Shown here piece by piece: positions 55,896 to 64,000 of a DNA stretch of 64,000 bases. This DNA is from Algoriphagus aquimarinus (GTDB lineage Bacteria; Bacteroidota; Bacteroidia; Cytophagales; Cyclobacteriaceae): NCBI RefSeq assembly GCF_900112005.1, contig NZ_FOKK01000002.1, positions 124,001-188,000 on the forward strand, read 5' to 3'. A program made the position numbers and the translations under genes. Position 1 is the stretch's first letter. Each line of letters starts with the position of its first letter. Under the pieces are notes generated by a model that was not told the DNA's origin, searched no databases, and was given only the letters and a program-made list of their open reading frames with translations.

Positions 55896-56540
55896 TTAAA
55901 GTTTTGGGCCAAAAGCAAGATCTCCAGCATCACCTAGTCCAGGGACGATGTAGGATTGGTGATTTAATTTATCGTCAATCGCTCCCAGCCAAAGTGAATA
56001 AGAGCAAGAGATGTTTTTACTGAGGTATTCTATGCCCTCAGGTGCTGCAATTACAGAAGCAATGTGAATGTGCTTTGGTGTGCCGTAAGAAAGAATAGAT
56101 TGAATCGATTCTACTAGAGACTTACCAGTAGCGAGCATAGGGTCAGCAAGAATTATTGTCCTACCCTCTACGCTTGGACTAGCGTGATACCCCAACTGAA
56201 CGGTGATTTCTCCAGGCTCACTCTCATCTCGAAAAGCACCTATAAACCCACTGTCTGCCTGATCGAAATAGTTTAAAAAACCATGGTAAAATGGCAACGA
56301 TGCCCGCATCACGGATATGATTACAGGTTGCTCTATTGGATTCAGTGCCGAAGATGATGTAAGGGGAGTTTCTATTACCTCGGAAACATATTCAAATGAC
56401 TTGGATATTTCATAAGCCATTATTTCACCCATCCGCTCCAGGTTTCTTCGAAAGCGCATTCTATCATTTTGAATGCGGATATCTCTCATTTCACGCAGGA
56501 AGCGATTGGCTAGTGATGGTGTATCAGATAGAACAAACAT
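55896..56540 (-). CDS. upp: Uracil phosphoribosyltransferase
   Basis: The 214-residue protein has the PRPP site ILADPMLATGKSLVESI and the C-terminal uracil-binding VPGLGDAGDLAFGP. It makes UMP from uracil and PRPP. It lies 7 nt upstream of the exchanger gene on the same strand, which suggests a common transcript. Confidence 0.96.
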   Translation of the reverse strand: MFVLSDTPSLANRFLREMRDIRIQNDRMRFRRNLERMGEIMAYEISKSFEYVSEVIETPLTSSSALNPIEQPVIISVMRASLPFYHGFLNYFDQADSGFIGAFRDESEPGEITVQLGYHASPSVEGRTIILADPMLATGKSLVESIQSILSYGTPKHIHIASVIAAPEGIEYLSKNISCSYSLWLGAIDDKLNHQSYIVPGLGDAGDLAFGPKL

Positions 56541-56552
56541 GCTGCGAAGATA

Positions 56553-56580
56553 AAATAAAAACTCGGGCTGATAGCCCAGT
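56553..56580 (-). terminator. Terminator upstream of upp
   Basis: On the minus strand ACTGGGCT-ATC-AGCCCGAGT is followed by UUUUUAUUUU. It should end the ABC exporter operon. Confidence 0.85.
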
Positions 56581-56597
56581 TTATATTGTCATTAAAT

Positions 56598-56650
56598 TTC
56601 GATGCTTTGTCAAAAGCTTCTTTCTACCTAGATTTTAACAAAGCATCGAA
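56598..56650 (-). repeat. Long-range perfect inverted repeat next to the permease stop codon
   Basis: The arms TTCGATGCTTTGT (56598) and ACAAAGCATCGAA (56638) are perfectly complementary over 13 bp with a 27-nt loop. The inner arm abuts the permease stop codon at 56651. A terminator with U-tract stands 18 nt further on, so this hairpin may rather protect the 3' end of the mRNA. Confidence 0.65.
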
Positions 56651-57961
56651 TCAATTATTGGTTTTGATCCACTTCCAAAGCGTCTTGTAACTTGGCTTAG
56701 TGCCATGCATTAGAATCCCGATTCTGTAGATTTTTCCAGCTACCCAGGTAGTAAAGAGAAAACCCACAATCAAAAGTCCCATTGAAAGCATAAGCTCCCA
56801 AATTGGCACACCATAGCTAACCCTTCCCATCATTGCTATTGGCGAGGTTAAGGGTACGACCGAAAGCCAAAATGAGGTAGTGCTGTTAGGATCATTCAAA
56901 ACAAACACAAACAAGCCCATGTAGGCAACTATCAAAGGTATAGTCACAGGCAACATAAACTGTTGAGCATCTGAGGGAGCATCTACAGCCGAACCAATTG
57001 CTGCAAACAAGGCCCCATAAAGTAAATATCCTCCCAAAAAGTAAAAGACAAAACTTAATACAATTTGAATGTAATTGATACCTGAAAGCACTAGTAGAAT
57101 ATCGCCCATGTCAGTGTTTTGGGCTAACCCTTGAGCCAATTCAGGATTAGCGAGCTCCATCGCCTGCTGCTGAGGCATCTGCATACCAAGGAAACCCGTA
57201 ACGATAGTGGTAAGGGTTCCGATTAACACAATCCAAATCAACAGTTGAGTCAGGCCTACTCCAGCGATTCCAATAATTTTGCCGAGCATCAGCTGAAATG
57301 GCTTCAGTGAGGAAACTAAAATCTCGACGATCCTACTGGACTTCTCCTCAATAACACCTTGCATTATCTGATTTCCATAAATGAAAATAAACATGTAGAT
57401 CAGTATTCCTGCTACAAATCCTATGGCATAATTCACTGTAGCATCACTTACAGTTTCGGTACCTTCATCATCTAAGGTGATCGATTTGATTGCTACTTTT
57501 GTTCGGACATCATTGATGATTTTGGGATCAATCCCACTTTCGAAAAGCCGTTGCTCTTCGATTTTTTTTCGCAAATTATTTTCCAAGTAACTGATCAAAC
57601 TCATACTTGGATTCTCCTCTCCATAAAAGGAAATCCCACTTGGATCTTCTATATCAAATTCTGGAATATGCAGGAAACCATAGCGATCCCCATCCTGGAC
57701 TAGCTTCTTCGCTTTTTCAGAACTTAAATCGGAAAAGGAAAAAGCATATTGCTCTGAGCTCTCCAAGAAAAACAGCTTATTATCGTCTACTACTTCTATA
57801 ATTCGAAGGGCTTGATTATCCTCTTCTTCTAAAGCTATCCAGACAAAGACTCCCATGATAGCCGGAAAAATCAATGGAGTTAATAAAGTAACGAGTAAAA
57901 AAGACTTCTTTTTGACACGTGATACATACTCACGTTGAATCACTAACCAGATCTTATCCAT
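56651..57961 (-). CDS. ABC exporter permease (NatB-like)
   Basis: The 436-residue ABC-2 type permease has an N-terminal helix, a large extracytoplasmic domain (about residues 50-180) and a C-terminal block of about five helices with GNQIMQGVIEEKSSRIVEIL, the conserved ABC-2 motif. It overlaps the ATPase gene by 8 nt. The NatAB system exports Na in Bacillus; export of another substrate is equally possible. Confidence 0.9.
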   Translation of the reverse strand: MDKIWLVIQREYVSRVKKKSFLLVTLLTPLIFPAIMGVFVWIALEEEDNQALRIIEVVDDNKLFFLESSEQYAFSFSDLSSEKAKKLVQDGDRYGFLHIPEFDIEDPSGISFYGEENPSMSLISYLENNLRKKIEEQRLFESGIDPKIINDVRTKVAIKSITLDDEGTETVSDATVNYAIGFVAGILIYMFIFIYGNQIMQGVIEEKSSRIVEILVSSLKPFQLMLGKIIGIAGVGLTQLLIWIVLIGTLTTIVTGFLGMQMPQQQAMELANPELAQGLAQNTDMGDILLVLSGINYIQIVLSFVFYFLGGYLLYGALFAAIGSAVDAPSDAQQFMLPVTIPLIVAYMGLFVFVLNDPNSTTSFWLSVVPLTSPIAMMGRVSYGVPIWELMLSMGLLIVGFLFTTWVAGKIYRIGILMHGTKPSYKTLWKWIKTNN

Positions 57962-58847
57962 TCTCTGTTGACTTTACCTGGTGAATAAAAATTTCTTCCA
58001 TGCTTGGTATAAGCTCTTGGAATCTACTCACTTGCCCGTATTGCATTAATTCATTAAGCAGATCGTTCGGCTTCTTTCCGCTGAGCGGAAGTGTGAAATT
58101 GAAACTACCTTCATCTTCTTTAGATATCCACTCTGTAGGCAAATCTTTCTTAAGTTGATCTAATGTGACGGAATAGACCTCTGGCCGATAAGTGGATTTA
58201 AGCTTTTTGATCGTGCCGTCAAGTATTTTTTTGGAGCGATTGATCATTGCTACCTGATCACACAGGAGTTCGACTGACTCCATACGATGAGTACTTAGGA
58301 TCACAGTTGTGCCCTTCTCTTTAAGTTCCAAAATCTCATTTTTGATAATCTCAGCATTTACTGGGTCAAAGCCTGAAAATGGCTCGTCAAGAATCAAAAG
58401 CGGGGGATTGTGAATAATGGTGGAAATAAATTGGACTTTCTGAGCCATCCCTTTAGAGAGGTCTTCAATCTTCTTGTCTTTCCAAGTTTCCATTTCTAGC
58501 TTCTCCAGCCAGTATTTGATTTTTATCTTGGCTTCCTGTGGACTTAATCCTTTGAGTCTGGCAAAATAAAGCATCTGATCCCAGACCTTCATTTTCTTAT
58601 AAAGGCCTCGCTCTTCAGGTAGATATCCGATTAATTCAATATGCTTTGGAGCCAGAAGTTCTCCACCTATGTAGACTTCACCGCTATCACCATCAATAAT
58701 CTGATTGATAATCCGGATCAACGTAGTCTTACCTGCTCCATTCGGACCAAGTAGTCCAAACACAACTCCTTCAGACACATTCAAATCTACATCTGTAAGC
58801 GCTTTATTGACTCCGTAAGACTTATTAAGCTTTTCTATTTTTAGCAT
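57954..58847 (-). CDS. ABC exporter ATPase (NatA-like)
   Basis: The 297-residue protein has Walker A GPNGAGKTT, the Q-loop (YLPEERGLYKK), the signature LSKGMAQKVQF and Walker B LLILDEPFSGFD, followed by VILSTHRMES. The DUF4162-type C-terminal region of about 80 residues is usual for this subfamily. It heads the two-gene exporter operon. Confidence 0.93.
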   Translation of the reverse strand: MLKIEKLNKSYGVNKALTDVDLNVSEGVVFGLLGPNGAGKTTLIRIINQIIDGDSGEVYIGGELLAPKHIELIGYLPEERGLYKKMKVWDQMLYFARLKGLSPQEAKIKIKYWLEKLEMETWKDKKIEDLSKGMAQKVQFISTIIHNPPLLILDEPFSGFDPVNAEIIKNEILELKEKGTTVILSTHRMESVELLCDQVAMINRSKKILDGTIKKLKSTYRPEVYSVTLDQLKKDLPTEWISKEDEGSFNFTLPLSGKKPNDLLNELMQYGQVSRFQELIPSMEEIFIHQVKSTENG

Positions 58848-58864
58848 GATCCAAAAAATAGGGA

Positions 58865-59752
58865 TTATTCTACAACTAATGAACCGACTCCCACATCAAT
58901 GATCAATTCCATTAATCTAGGGTCCGTGGCATCATAGCCTTTAGTGACGTAGGTCCCTTTTTCTAATGATTTTAAATATTTCGGCAAGGTAGTTTTACAC
59001 ATAGCCGTTGTTCTCATTTTTATTTTGATAGGAAATGAATCCGAAGGTAGTTTCAAATGGAGTGAACCCGCTCCTACAGCAGCAATTACCTGACTACCAT
59101 TGGGCATTCCTTCAGAGAAAGTCAAATCAATCTTGCCATAATTCACCTCAAAAATCATCTTTTTAGCATTCGTGAAATTGGCATTTTCAATCACTACTGT
59201 CCCCATGTTCAAGGTAACAAGCAGCGTATCCATCTGGACTTGGTTCGGAGAATTACTTCCATAACGAATAGTCACGTCGGCACTGGCACTTTTCACCTTC
59301 AGCTGATTGATGGTCAAATTCGCCAAGTCAAAATCCGACTTGCCCATTCCCAAATTAAAATCAAGATGATAGAGGTAATTAGTACTCAAGCCCACATTCC
59401 AGCTATGGTCAAAGTCATCGCCAGAACCTGAGAATAATTTGGACGTGATACTTTTCCCTAAGTTTTCAGACTCCACATTCTTATGAATTAAAGAAGTCTG
59501 TAGGATATTATTGGAGATTTTATGGGAAAATACAGGAAGTATATTCGCCTTTTCTAGATGTCCATGAATATAGACAGGGTCGGAAGATTTGGTTCGCCTC
59601 ATCTGAGTGGCACTCTTATAAGTAGTGAACTCAAGAGCAACCATATCAAAACCGTCTTTTTCTGTCGCTTTGAACTCTTTGACTAGTTGCGCCTTACTCA
59701 CAGCTACCCATCCAATCATCATCAGAAAAAGCAGACACAATTTTCTAAGCAT
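58865..59752 (-). CDS. Secreted protein with repetitive beta (toast-rack-like) domain
   Basis: The 295-residue protein has a signal peptide (LCLLFLMMIGWVAVSKAQ). Its second half shows the repeating LTINQLKVKSASADVTIRYG, VVIENANFTNAKKMIFEV and VGAGSLHLKLP strands typical of parallel-beta adhesin-like or LiaF C-terminal domains. No function is known. It ends 17 nt before the ATPase start and is on the same strand, so it may belong to the exporter operon. Confidence 0.65.
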   Translation of the reverse strand: MLRKLCLLFLMMIGWVAVSKAQLVKEFKATEKDGFDMVALEFTTYKSATQMRRTKSSDPVYIHGHLEKANILPVFSHKISNNILQTSLIHKNVESENLGKSITSKLFSGSGDDFDHSWNVGLSTNYLYHLDFNLGMGKSDFDLANLTINQLKVKSASADVTIRYGSNSPNQVQMDTLLVTLNMGTVVIENANFTNAKKMIFEVNYGKIDLTFSEGMPNGSQVIAAVGAGSLHLKLPSDSFPIKIKMRTTAMCKTTLPKYLKSLEKGTYVTKGYDATDPRLMELIIDVGVGSLVVE

Positions 59753-59796
59753 ACGGTAAGGTTACGAGGCGTCTTTAAAAAGGTTTTTTAAAAATA

Positions 59797-59824
59797 TAAA
59801 AAAAGCCAGAATTACTTCCGGCTT
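59797..59824 (-). terminator. Terminator of dnaJ
   Basis: AAGCCGGAA-GTAA-TTCTGGCTT on the minus strand is followed by seven U. It lies 9 nt after the dnaJ stop codon. Confidence 0.88.
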
Positions 59825-59832
59825 ATTTTATA

Positions 59833-60951
59833 TTAAAAGAACTCTTTCATCTTATCGAAGAATGATTTTTCGCTATTTCCAGGGTCAGGTTTAAAATTAT
59901 CCGAGTCCTTGAAATTCTCCAACGTTTCTTTTTCCTCCCTTGACAAATGCGTAGGTGTCCACACATTTACCATGATGAGTTGATCTCCTTTAGCGTATCC
60001 ATTGATATCTTTGATCCCTTTTCCTTTCAAGCGGAGCATCTTACCGCTTTGAGTTCCTTGATCAATTTTTATCTTCACTTTTCCTTCAATAGTAGGTACT
60101 TCTACCGAAGCACCTAGAGCTGCATCTATAAAGGAAACGTATAGATCATAAATCACATTGTTCCCATCACGCTGAAGAAGCTTATCCTCAATTTCCTCAA
60201 TTACAATAAGCAGGTCACCAGCGATTCCACCAGGAATCTCATTCCCTTTTCCAGACATACTTAGCTGCATTCCTTCAGCCACACCTCCTGGGATATTTAT
60301 AGAGATTACCTCCTCTTTTACTATCAGGCCTCTAGCATCTGCATCTGCAGGCTTTTTGTCGACAATCTGACCACTACCTCCACAAACTCCACATGTGCTA
60401 GCTGAAACCATCTGGCCAAGCATGGTATTGACAACCTTCTTCACTTGTCCAGCACCTTGACAAGTAGAACAGGTCTTAAACGTCACTCCATCTGCTATCA
60501 GATGGCGTTTAACCTTTATCTTCTTTTCTACTCCATTTGCAATCTCGGCAAGGGTCATTTTCATCTTCACGCGAAGATTTGTTCCTTTCTTAGTACGTCG
60601 GCCACCGCCGCCGCCACCGAAGAACGAACCAAATCCGCCACCTCCTCCGCCGCCGCCGAAAATATCGCCGAATTGGGAAAAGATATCATCCATATTCATT
60701 CCACCGCCGCCATATCCTCCAGCACCGCCTACACCTTGATGACCGAATTGATCGTAACGTTGTTTTTTCTCTGAGTTACTTAGAACCTCGTAAGCTTCGG
60801 CTGCCTCCTTGAATTTATCTTCAGCTGCAGGATTATCAGGATTTTTATCAGGGTGATATTGAATCGCTAATTTCCTGTAAGCTTTCTTTATTTCGTCTGC
60901 GGAAGCGGATTTCGCTACTCCAAGTACTTCGTAATAATCTCTTTTAGCCAT
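59833..60951 (-). CDS. dnaJ: Chaperone DnaJ
   Basis: The 372-residue protein has a J domain with [10 protein letters not shown] (HPD), a Gly/Phe-rich linker with long Gly runs (nt about 60600-60730), a zinc region and two substrate-binding beta domains. The zinc region has only two CxxCxGxG motifs ([16 protein letters not shown]) instead of the four of E. coli DnaJ. That reduced form is my recollection of the phylum and should not be read as damage. It hands unfolded proteins to DnaK with GrpE, whose gene is 4 nt upstream. Confidence 0.96.
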   Translation of the reverse strand: MAKRDYYEVLGVAKSASADEIKKAYRKLAIQYHPDKNPDNPAAEDKFKEAAEAYEVLSNSEKKQRYDQFGHQGVGGAGGYGGGGMNMDDIFSQFGDIFGGGGGGGGFGSFFGGGGGGRRTKKGTNLRVKMKMTLAEIANGVEKKIKVKRHLIADGVTFKTCSTCQGAGQVKKVVNTMLGQMVSASTCGVCGGSGQIVDKKPADADARGLIVKEEVISINIPGGVAEGMQLSMSGKGNEIPGGIAGDLLIVIEEIEDKLLQRDGNNVIYDLYVSFIDAALGASVEVPTIEGKVKIKIDQGTQSGKMLRLKGKGIKDINGYAKGDQLIMVNVWTPTHLSREEKETLENFKDSDNFKPDPGNSEKSFFDKMKEFF

Positions 60952-60955
60952 AATC

Positions 60956-61528
60956 TTATGCTCCTATCACTACTTTTGCGTAGCGTACTACTTTACCTCC
61001 TAGGACGTAACCTTTTTCGATTACATCGACCACTTTTCCTTTCAGCGCCTCACTTGGTGCTGGGATCTGAGTGATTGCTTCTTGAGTTTCTGCATCGAAC
61101 GCATTACCAATCAGGTTATCCATTGGTTTTAAACCTTTCGATTCTAGGATTTTTACTAATTTTTGAAAAATAAGAAGGTTACCCTCTCTCACTTTTGAAC
61201 CTTCTGTATCATTCTCACTCGCCTTGAAGGCACGTTCAAAGTCATCGACTACTGGAATCAAATCCCTCAACATATCTTCAGAAGCGGTGGTAATTAAATC
61301 CAAACGCTCCTTAGCGGTTCTTTTTCTATAATTCTCAAAATCTGAGTATAGACGTAAATATTTATCTTTCAGATCAGCGACCTCGTATTCAAGCTTATTC
61401 TCTTCAGATACAGCCTGAGATTCTAAGCCCTCGAAATCCACTTCAGAAGAAGTGTTCTCAACTGTGTCTTCATTAAGTTTCTCGTCCTTAAAATTCATTT
61501 CTTGATCCACTTGTTCGTTATTATTCAT
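60956..61528 (-). CDS. grpE: Nucleotide exchange factor GrpE
   Basis: The start at 61528 ([13 protein letters not shown]) is one of two close ATGs; another lies five codons upstream. The 190-residue protein has an acidic tail, a long coiled coil ([21 protein letters not shown]) and the C-terminal beta block [20 protein letters not shown]. It releases ADP from DnaK. grpE and dnaJ are adjacent, whereas dnaK is not in the window. Confidence 0.95.
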   Translation of the reverse strand: MNNNEQVDQEMNFKDEKLNEDTVENTSSEVDFEGLESQAVSEENKLEYEVADLKDKYLRLYSDFENYRKRTAKERLDLITTASEDMLRDLIPVVDDFERAFKASENDTEGSKVREGNLLIFQKLVKILESKGLKPMDNLIGNAFDAETQEAITQIPAPSEALKGKVVDVIEKGYVLGGKVVRYAKVVIGA

Positions 61529-61611
61529 AATTGAAATAGACAATAATTGGAGCTATGAGCTTATCAATATTGTTGCCAGCGCACTTTCTCTGACAAACTG
61601 ACACCTTAACC

Positions 61612-62607
61612 TTAACCTTCGTGAATAGCCTGCCAGATTAGATCCTTGAGCCTGTCAAGATTGTACTGAGAGACAGATGAAATAAAAACGTGAGGAATTC
61701 CCTTTGGCACTTCCTTCTCCATTTCTTTGATTAGTTCCTCGTCCAGCATATCTGTCTTAGATATAGCCAAGAGTCTTCTTTTATCAAGAAGTTCGGGATT
61801 ATATTTCTCCAATTCACCTAGAAGAATTTTGTATTGCTCTGCGATATCAGGTGCATCGGCAGGTACCATGAAAAGCAAAATCGAGTTACGCTCAATATGA
61901 CGAAGGAATCGAATACCAAGACCTTTCCCCTCCGCTGCTCCTTCAATAATCCCAGGAATATCAGCCATGACAAAGGACTGATCACCATGATAGCCAACTA
62001 CTCCTAGATTAGGAACCAGTGTAGTAAATGGATAATCCCCTATCTCTGGTCTAGCAGCTGATATGGATGAAAGCAAAGTTGATTTACCTGCATTTGGAAA
62101 TCCTACCAAACCAACATCAGCGAGAAGCTTTAGCTCTAGAATGATCCACTCTTCTATTCCTTCTTCACCTGGCTGAGAATAATGTGGCGCTTGATTAGTC
62201 GATGTTTTGAAATGGTCATTTCCCAAACCACCTCTTCCACCTTTGGTCAGAATAATTTCCTGTCCATCTTCGGTGATTTCAAATCGCTTCTCTCCTGTCT
62301 CAGCATCTTTGGCAATAGTTCCAAGAGGTACTTCTAGGATCATGTCCTTTCCGTCCGCTCCAGTTCTTCTTCCACCTTCTCCGCTTTTACCAGCATCAGC
62401 TATCACATGTTTTTTATATTTCAGATGGAGTAACGTCCACACTTGGGTAGTACCTCTTACTATAATGTGTCCACCTCTTCCACCGTCACCACCATCGGGA
62501 CCACCTTTTGGAACGTGCTTTTCTCTTCGAAAATGAGTCGACCCAGGTCCACCTGCGCCTGATCGGGAGCAGAACTTAACGTAATCTATGAAATTTGAAT
62601 CAGCCAT
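61612..62607 (-). CDS. obgE: GTPase ObgE
   Basis: The 331-residue protein has the N-terminal Gly-rich Obg fold ([20 protein letters not shown]) and a GTPase domain with [14 protein letters not shown] (G1), [16 protein letters not shown] (G3) and AISKTD (G4). It is involved in ribosome assembly and stress control. It ends 69 nt upstream of grpE and is separated from adk by a terminator. Confidence 0.97.
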   Translation of the reverse strand: MADSNFIDYVKFCSRSGAGGPGSTHFRREKHVPKGGPDGGDGGRGGHIIVRGTTQVWTLLHLKYKKHVIADAGKSGEGGRRTGADGKDMILEVPLGTIAKDAETGEKRFEITEDGQEIILTKGGRGGLGNDHFKTSTNQAPHYSQPGEEGIEEWIILELKLLADVGLVGFPNAGKSTLLSSISAARPEIGDYPFTTLVPNLGVVGYHGDQSFVMADIPGIIEGAAEGKGLGIRFLRHIERNSILLFMVPADAPDIAEQYKILLGELEKYNPELLDKRRLLAISKTDMLDEELIKEMEKEVPKGIPHVFISSVSQYNLDRLKDLIWQAIHEG

Positions 62608-62620
62608 TTTTTGATAAAGA

Positions 62621-62647
62621 AAAAGGCTAAGCTTAAAAGCCTAGCCA
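62621..62647 (-). terminator. Terminator of adk
   Basis: On the minus strand GGCTAGGCTT-TT-AAGCTTAGCC pairs with one mismatch and is followed by UUUUU. It lies 35 nt after the adk stop codon. Confidence 0.8.
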
Positions 62648-62681
62648 AATATGAATTGCAAAATTAGGAAAATAAAGGGAA

Positions 62682-63254
62682 TCAGTAGCTATCAATCACC
62701 GAAGTGATGTCATTGAAGATTTGGTTGATTTCTCCTACACCATTGATTTTCTGAAGTTTGCTTTGCGAAGCATAATAGTCAGCCACAGGAAGAGTCTCGT
62801 CTAAGTACACTTTTATCCTTGTATTGATTTTCTCATCATCCTGATCATCCACACGATTAGAGGTTTTACCTCTTTCCTTGATTCTAACTCGTAACACCTC
62901 CTCAGGGACATCCAACGCTATCATTCCATTGATCTGTAGCTTGTGATGAGATAGCATTTCGTCCAGCGCTTCAGCCTGAGCGGTAGTACGTGGAAACCCA
63001 TCAAAAATAAATCCGCGAGCGTCCTTAGTTTCATTGATTTTGTCCTCTACCATACCGATTACTACTTCGTCAGGTACTAGACGGCCTTCGTTCATGTACT
63101 TTTTTGCGAGCTGACCGAGTTCCGTACCTTCTCCTAGATGCTTTCTAAAAAGATCTCCTGTAGATAAGTGCGTGAGTCCGTATTTCTCGATAAGCTTTTC
63201 ACTTTGAGTGCCTTTGCCTGCACCCGGAGGGCCAAATAATACAATATTATACAT
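62682..63254 (-). CDS. adk: Adenylate kinase
   Basis: The 190-residue protein has the P-loop LFGPPGAGKGTQ, THLSTGDLFRKHL, FDGFPRTTAQAEAL and RVDDQDDEKINTRI. It lacks the long zinc LID insert, so it is the short form. It interconverts ATP, AMP and ADP. It follows hpt by 15 nt. Confidence 0.97.
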   Translation of the reverse strand: MYNIVLFGPPGAGKGTQSEKLIEKYGLTHLSTGDLFRKHLGEGTELGQLAKKYMNEGRLVPDEVVIGMVEDKINETKDARGFIFDGFPRTTAQAEALDEMLSHHKLQINGMIALDVPEEVLRVRIKERGKTSNRVDDQDDEKINTRIKVYLDETLPVADYYASQSKLQKINGVGEINQIFNDITSVIDSY

Positions 63255-63269
63255 TCGTAAGTCTATTAT

Positions 63270-63806
63270 TTAAGGAGTACTGAGTTGATAAATATCGGAT
63301 AGATTCCTACCCAAACCATCGTAATCAAGGCCGTAACCAACCACAAATTTATTGGGAATTTCAAAACCGACATAATCTAAAGCGTAATTAAAACGAAAAG
63401 CGTCAGGTTTATGCAGCAGTGTGACTATGGAAAGTTTGGCAGGATTGAATTCGGAAAGTGCCTTTAACAAATAATCCATGCTGATTCCTGTATCCACTAT
63501 ATCTTCTACGATCAGAACACTTTTGCCTTCAATTTTTTCTTCCAAACCCAATATAGAACGTACTTTTCCAGTAGATTCTGTACCCGAATAGCTACTTACC
63601 TTTATAAAAGAAGTGGAGAGAGGTAGGTCGATATACCTACACAGGTCTGCCATAAATACAAATGAGCCATTCAAAATTCCAAGAACAATTAATTCCTCCC
63701 CTGTAAAGTCTGCGGTGATTGCCTGCCCAAGCTGGGAATTCCGTTGATTAATTTTCTCAGCGCTGAGATATATTTCAAATTCTTTGTCTTTTACTACTAT
63801 ATTCAT
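63270..63806 (-). CDS. hpt: Hypoxanthine phosphoribosyltransferase
   Basis: The 178-residue protein has the PRPP motif VLIVEDIVDTGISMDYLL and the purine-site region VGFEIPNKFVVGYGLDYDGLGRNL. It salvages hypoxanthine and guanine. It is in an operon with adk and, 9 nt upstream, the peptidase gene. Confidence 0.95.
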   Translation of the reverse strand: MNIVVKDKEFEIYLSAEKINQRNSQLGQAITADFTGEELIVLGILNGSFVFMADLCRYIDLPLSTSFIKVSSYSGTESTGKVRSILGLEEKIEGKSVLIVEDIVDTGISMDYLLKALSEFNPAKLSIVTLLHKPDAFRFNYALDYVGFEIPNKFVVGYGLDYDGLGRNLSDIYQLSTP

Positions 63807-63815
63807 TCTATATAA

Positions 63816-64000
63816 TTAGAGTCTTTCCAATAAATAAGGATAAATCTTAATCATTGCTTCCAAATCAGCTAAGGAGACTTTTTCATCAGGCGTGTGGACA
63901 TTCTCCTCAGCCGCACCGATAAAACACCAATCAATGGCATATGGAGAAAACTGAACTTCTCTACCGTCGCTGCCGCCGTACTCTTCAACTTCAAGCTGAT
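63816..64000 (-). CDS. C-terminal end of a M20-type metallopeptidase, 5' part outside window
   Basis: Sixty-one codons and the stop are present; the gene continues past the window. The sequence ([32 protein letters not shown]) resembles the end of M20/M25 dipeptidases, in which the HTP(D/N)E motif carries a metal ligand. Its stop codon lies 9 nt before the hpt start, so they are one transcript. Confidence 0.65.
   Translation of the reverse strand, partial: QLEVEEYGGSDGREVQFSPYAIDWCFIGAAEENVHTPDEKVSLADLEAMIKIYPYLLERL

Noticed and set aside
60600-60730. Short GCC/GCCACC-like repeats that could be mistaken for a tandem repeat or CRISPR
   Set aside because: They encode the Gly-rich linker of DnaJ in frame and have no spacer structure.

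Overview
The window is a chromosomal segment of a Bacteroidota bacterium, most likely Cytophagales/Cyclobacteriaceae (Algoriphagus-like). This placement is inferred from gene content: a gldA-gldF-gldG gliding operon, twin-arginine-type Gfo/Idh/MocA oxidoreductases, Cys-type sulfatases, a DnaJ with a two-repeat zinc finger, a GH57/GH133 glucan module, and -33/-7 promoters of the TTG...TAnnTTTG type. Sampled genes have around 40% G+C. There are no insertion sequences, prophage genes, CRISPR arrays or rRNA genes.

Layout. 0-8 kb: the 3' part of a multi-PAS sensor kinase, two Cys-type sulfatases (one a lipoprotein) on opposite strands, an SDR dehydrogenase and a DUF418 membrane protein. 8-12.5 kb: a TIM-barrel sugar isomerase/epimerase-like protein and two small VOC proteins. 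The VOC locus is split by an AT-rich cassette of two overlapping lipoprotein genes, flanked by a 148-bp imperfect direct repeat. 12.5-17.1 kb: dnaN and the gliding ABC transporter. 17.2-22.9 kb: a thiol-disulfide protein, an SDR, an M20 amidohydrolase, a DEAD-box helicase and dihydroorotase. 23 kb: tRNA-His. 23.4-27.9 kb: a tightly packed alpha-glucan operon (debranching enzyme, glycosyltransferase, GH57). 27.9-33.6 kb: a secreted PQQ-type propeller, panB, a phosphoribosyltransferase, rsgA and the Kdo transferase. 33.8-38.7 kb: a low-molecular-weight phosphatase, two Gfo/Idh/MocA oxidoreductases, a GNAT protein and truA. 38.7-39.4 kb: a small DUF4160/DUF2442 module followed by a 49-residue membrane protein. 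39.5-46.9 kb: a PHP lipoprotein, LolA, FtsK, PyrD and an M28 peptidase. 47.2-53.4 kb: gcvP, a tandem pair of small membrane proteins, lipA, an outer-membrane-type protein and OsmC. 53.6-64 kb: serine dehydratase alpha subunit, a Ca/Na exchanger, upp, a NatAB-like ABC exporter, dnaJ-grpE, obgE, adk, hpt and the 3' end of a metallopeptidase.

How the genes fit together. Most are housekeeping genes in short operons closed by clear hairpin terminators. Pyrimidine and purine supply is spread over pyrC, pyrD, upp, a PyrR-like phosphoribosyltransferase, hpt and adk. Glycine cleavage (gcvP) and lipoyl synthesis (lipA) lie within 2 kb of each other. The envelope is served by LolA, the Kdo transferase and the gliding transporter. 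The sulfatases, the M20 and M28 hydrolases and the glucan operon fit a marine or aquatic polymer degrader.

No clearly new multi-gene system stands out. The regions most worth a second look are the cassette at 9.5-11.5 kb, the three-gene module at 38.76-39.39 kb, the duplicated membrane-protein unit at 50.1-51.1 kb, and the tRNA-His with several U-U mismatches.
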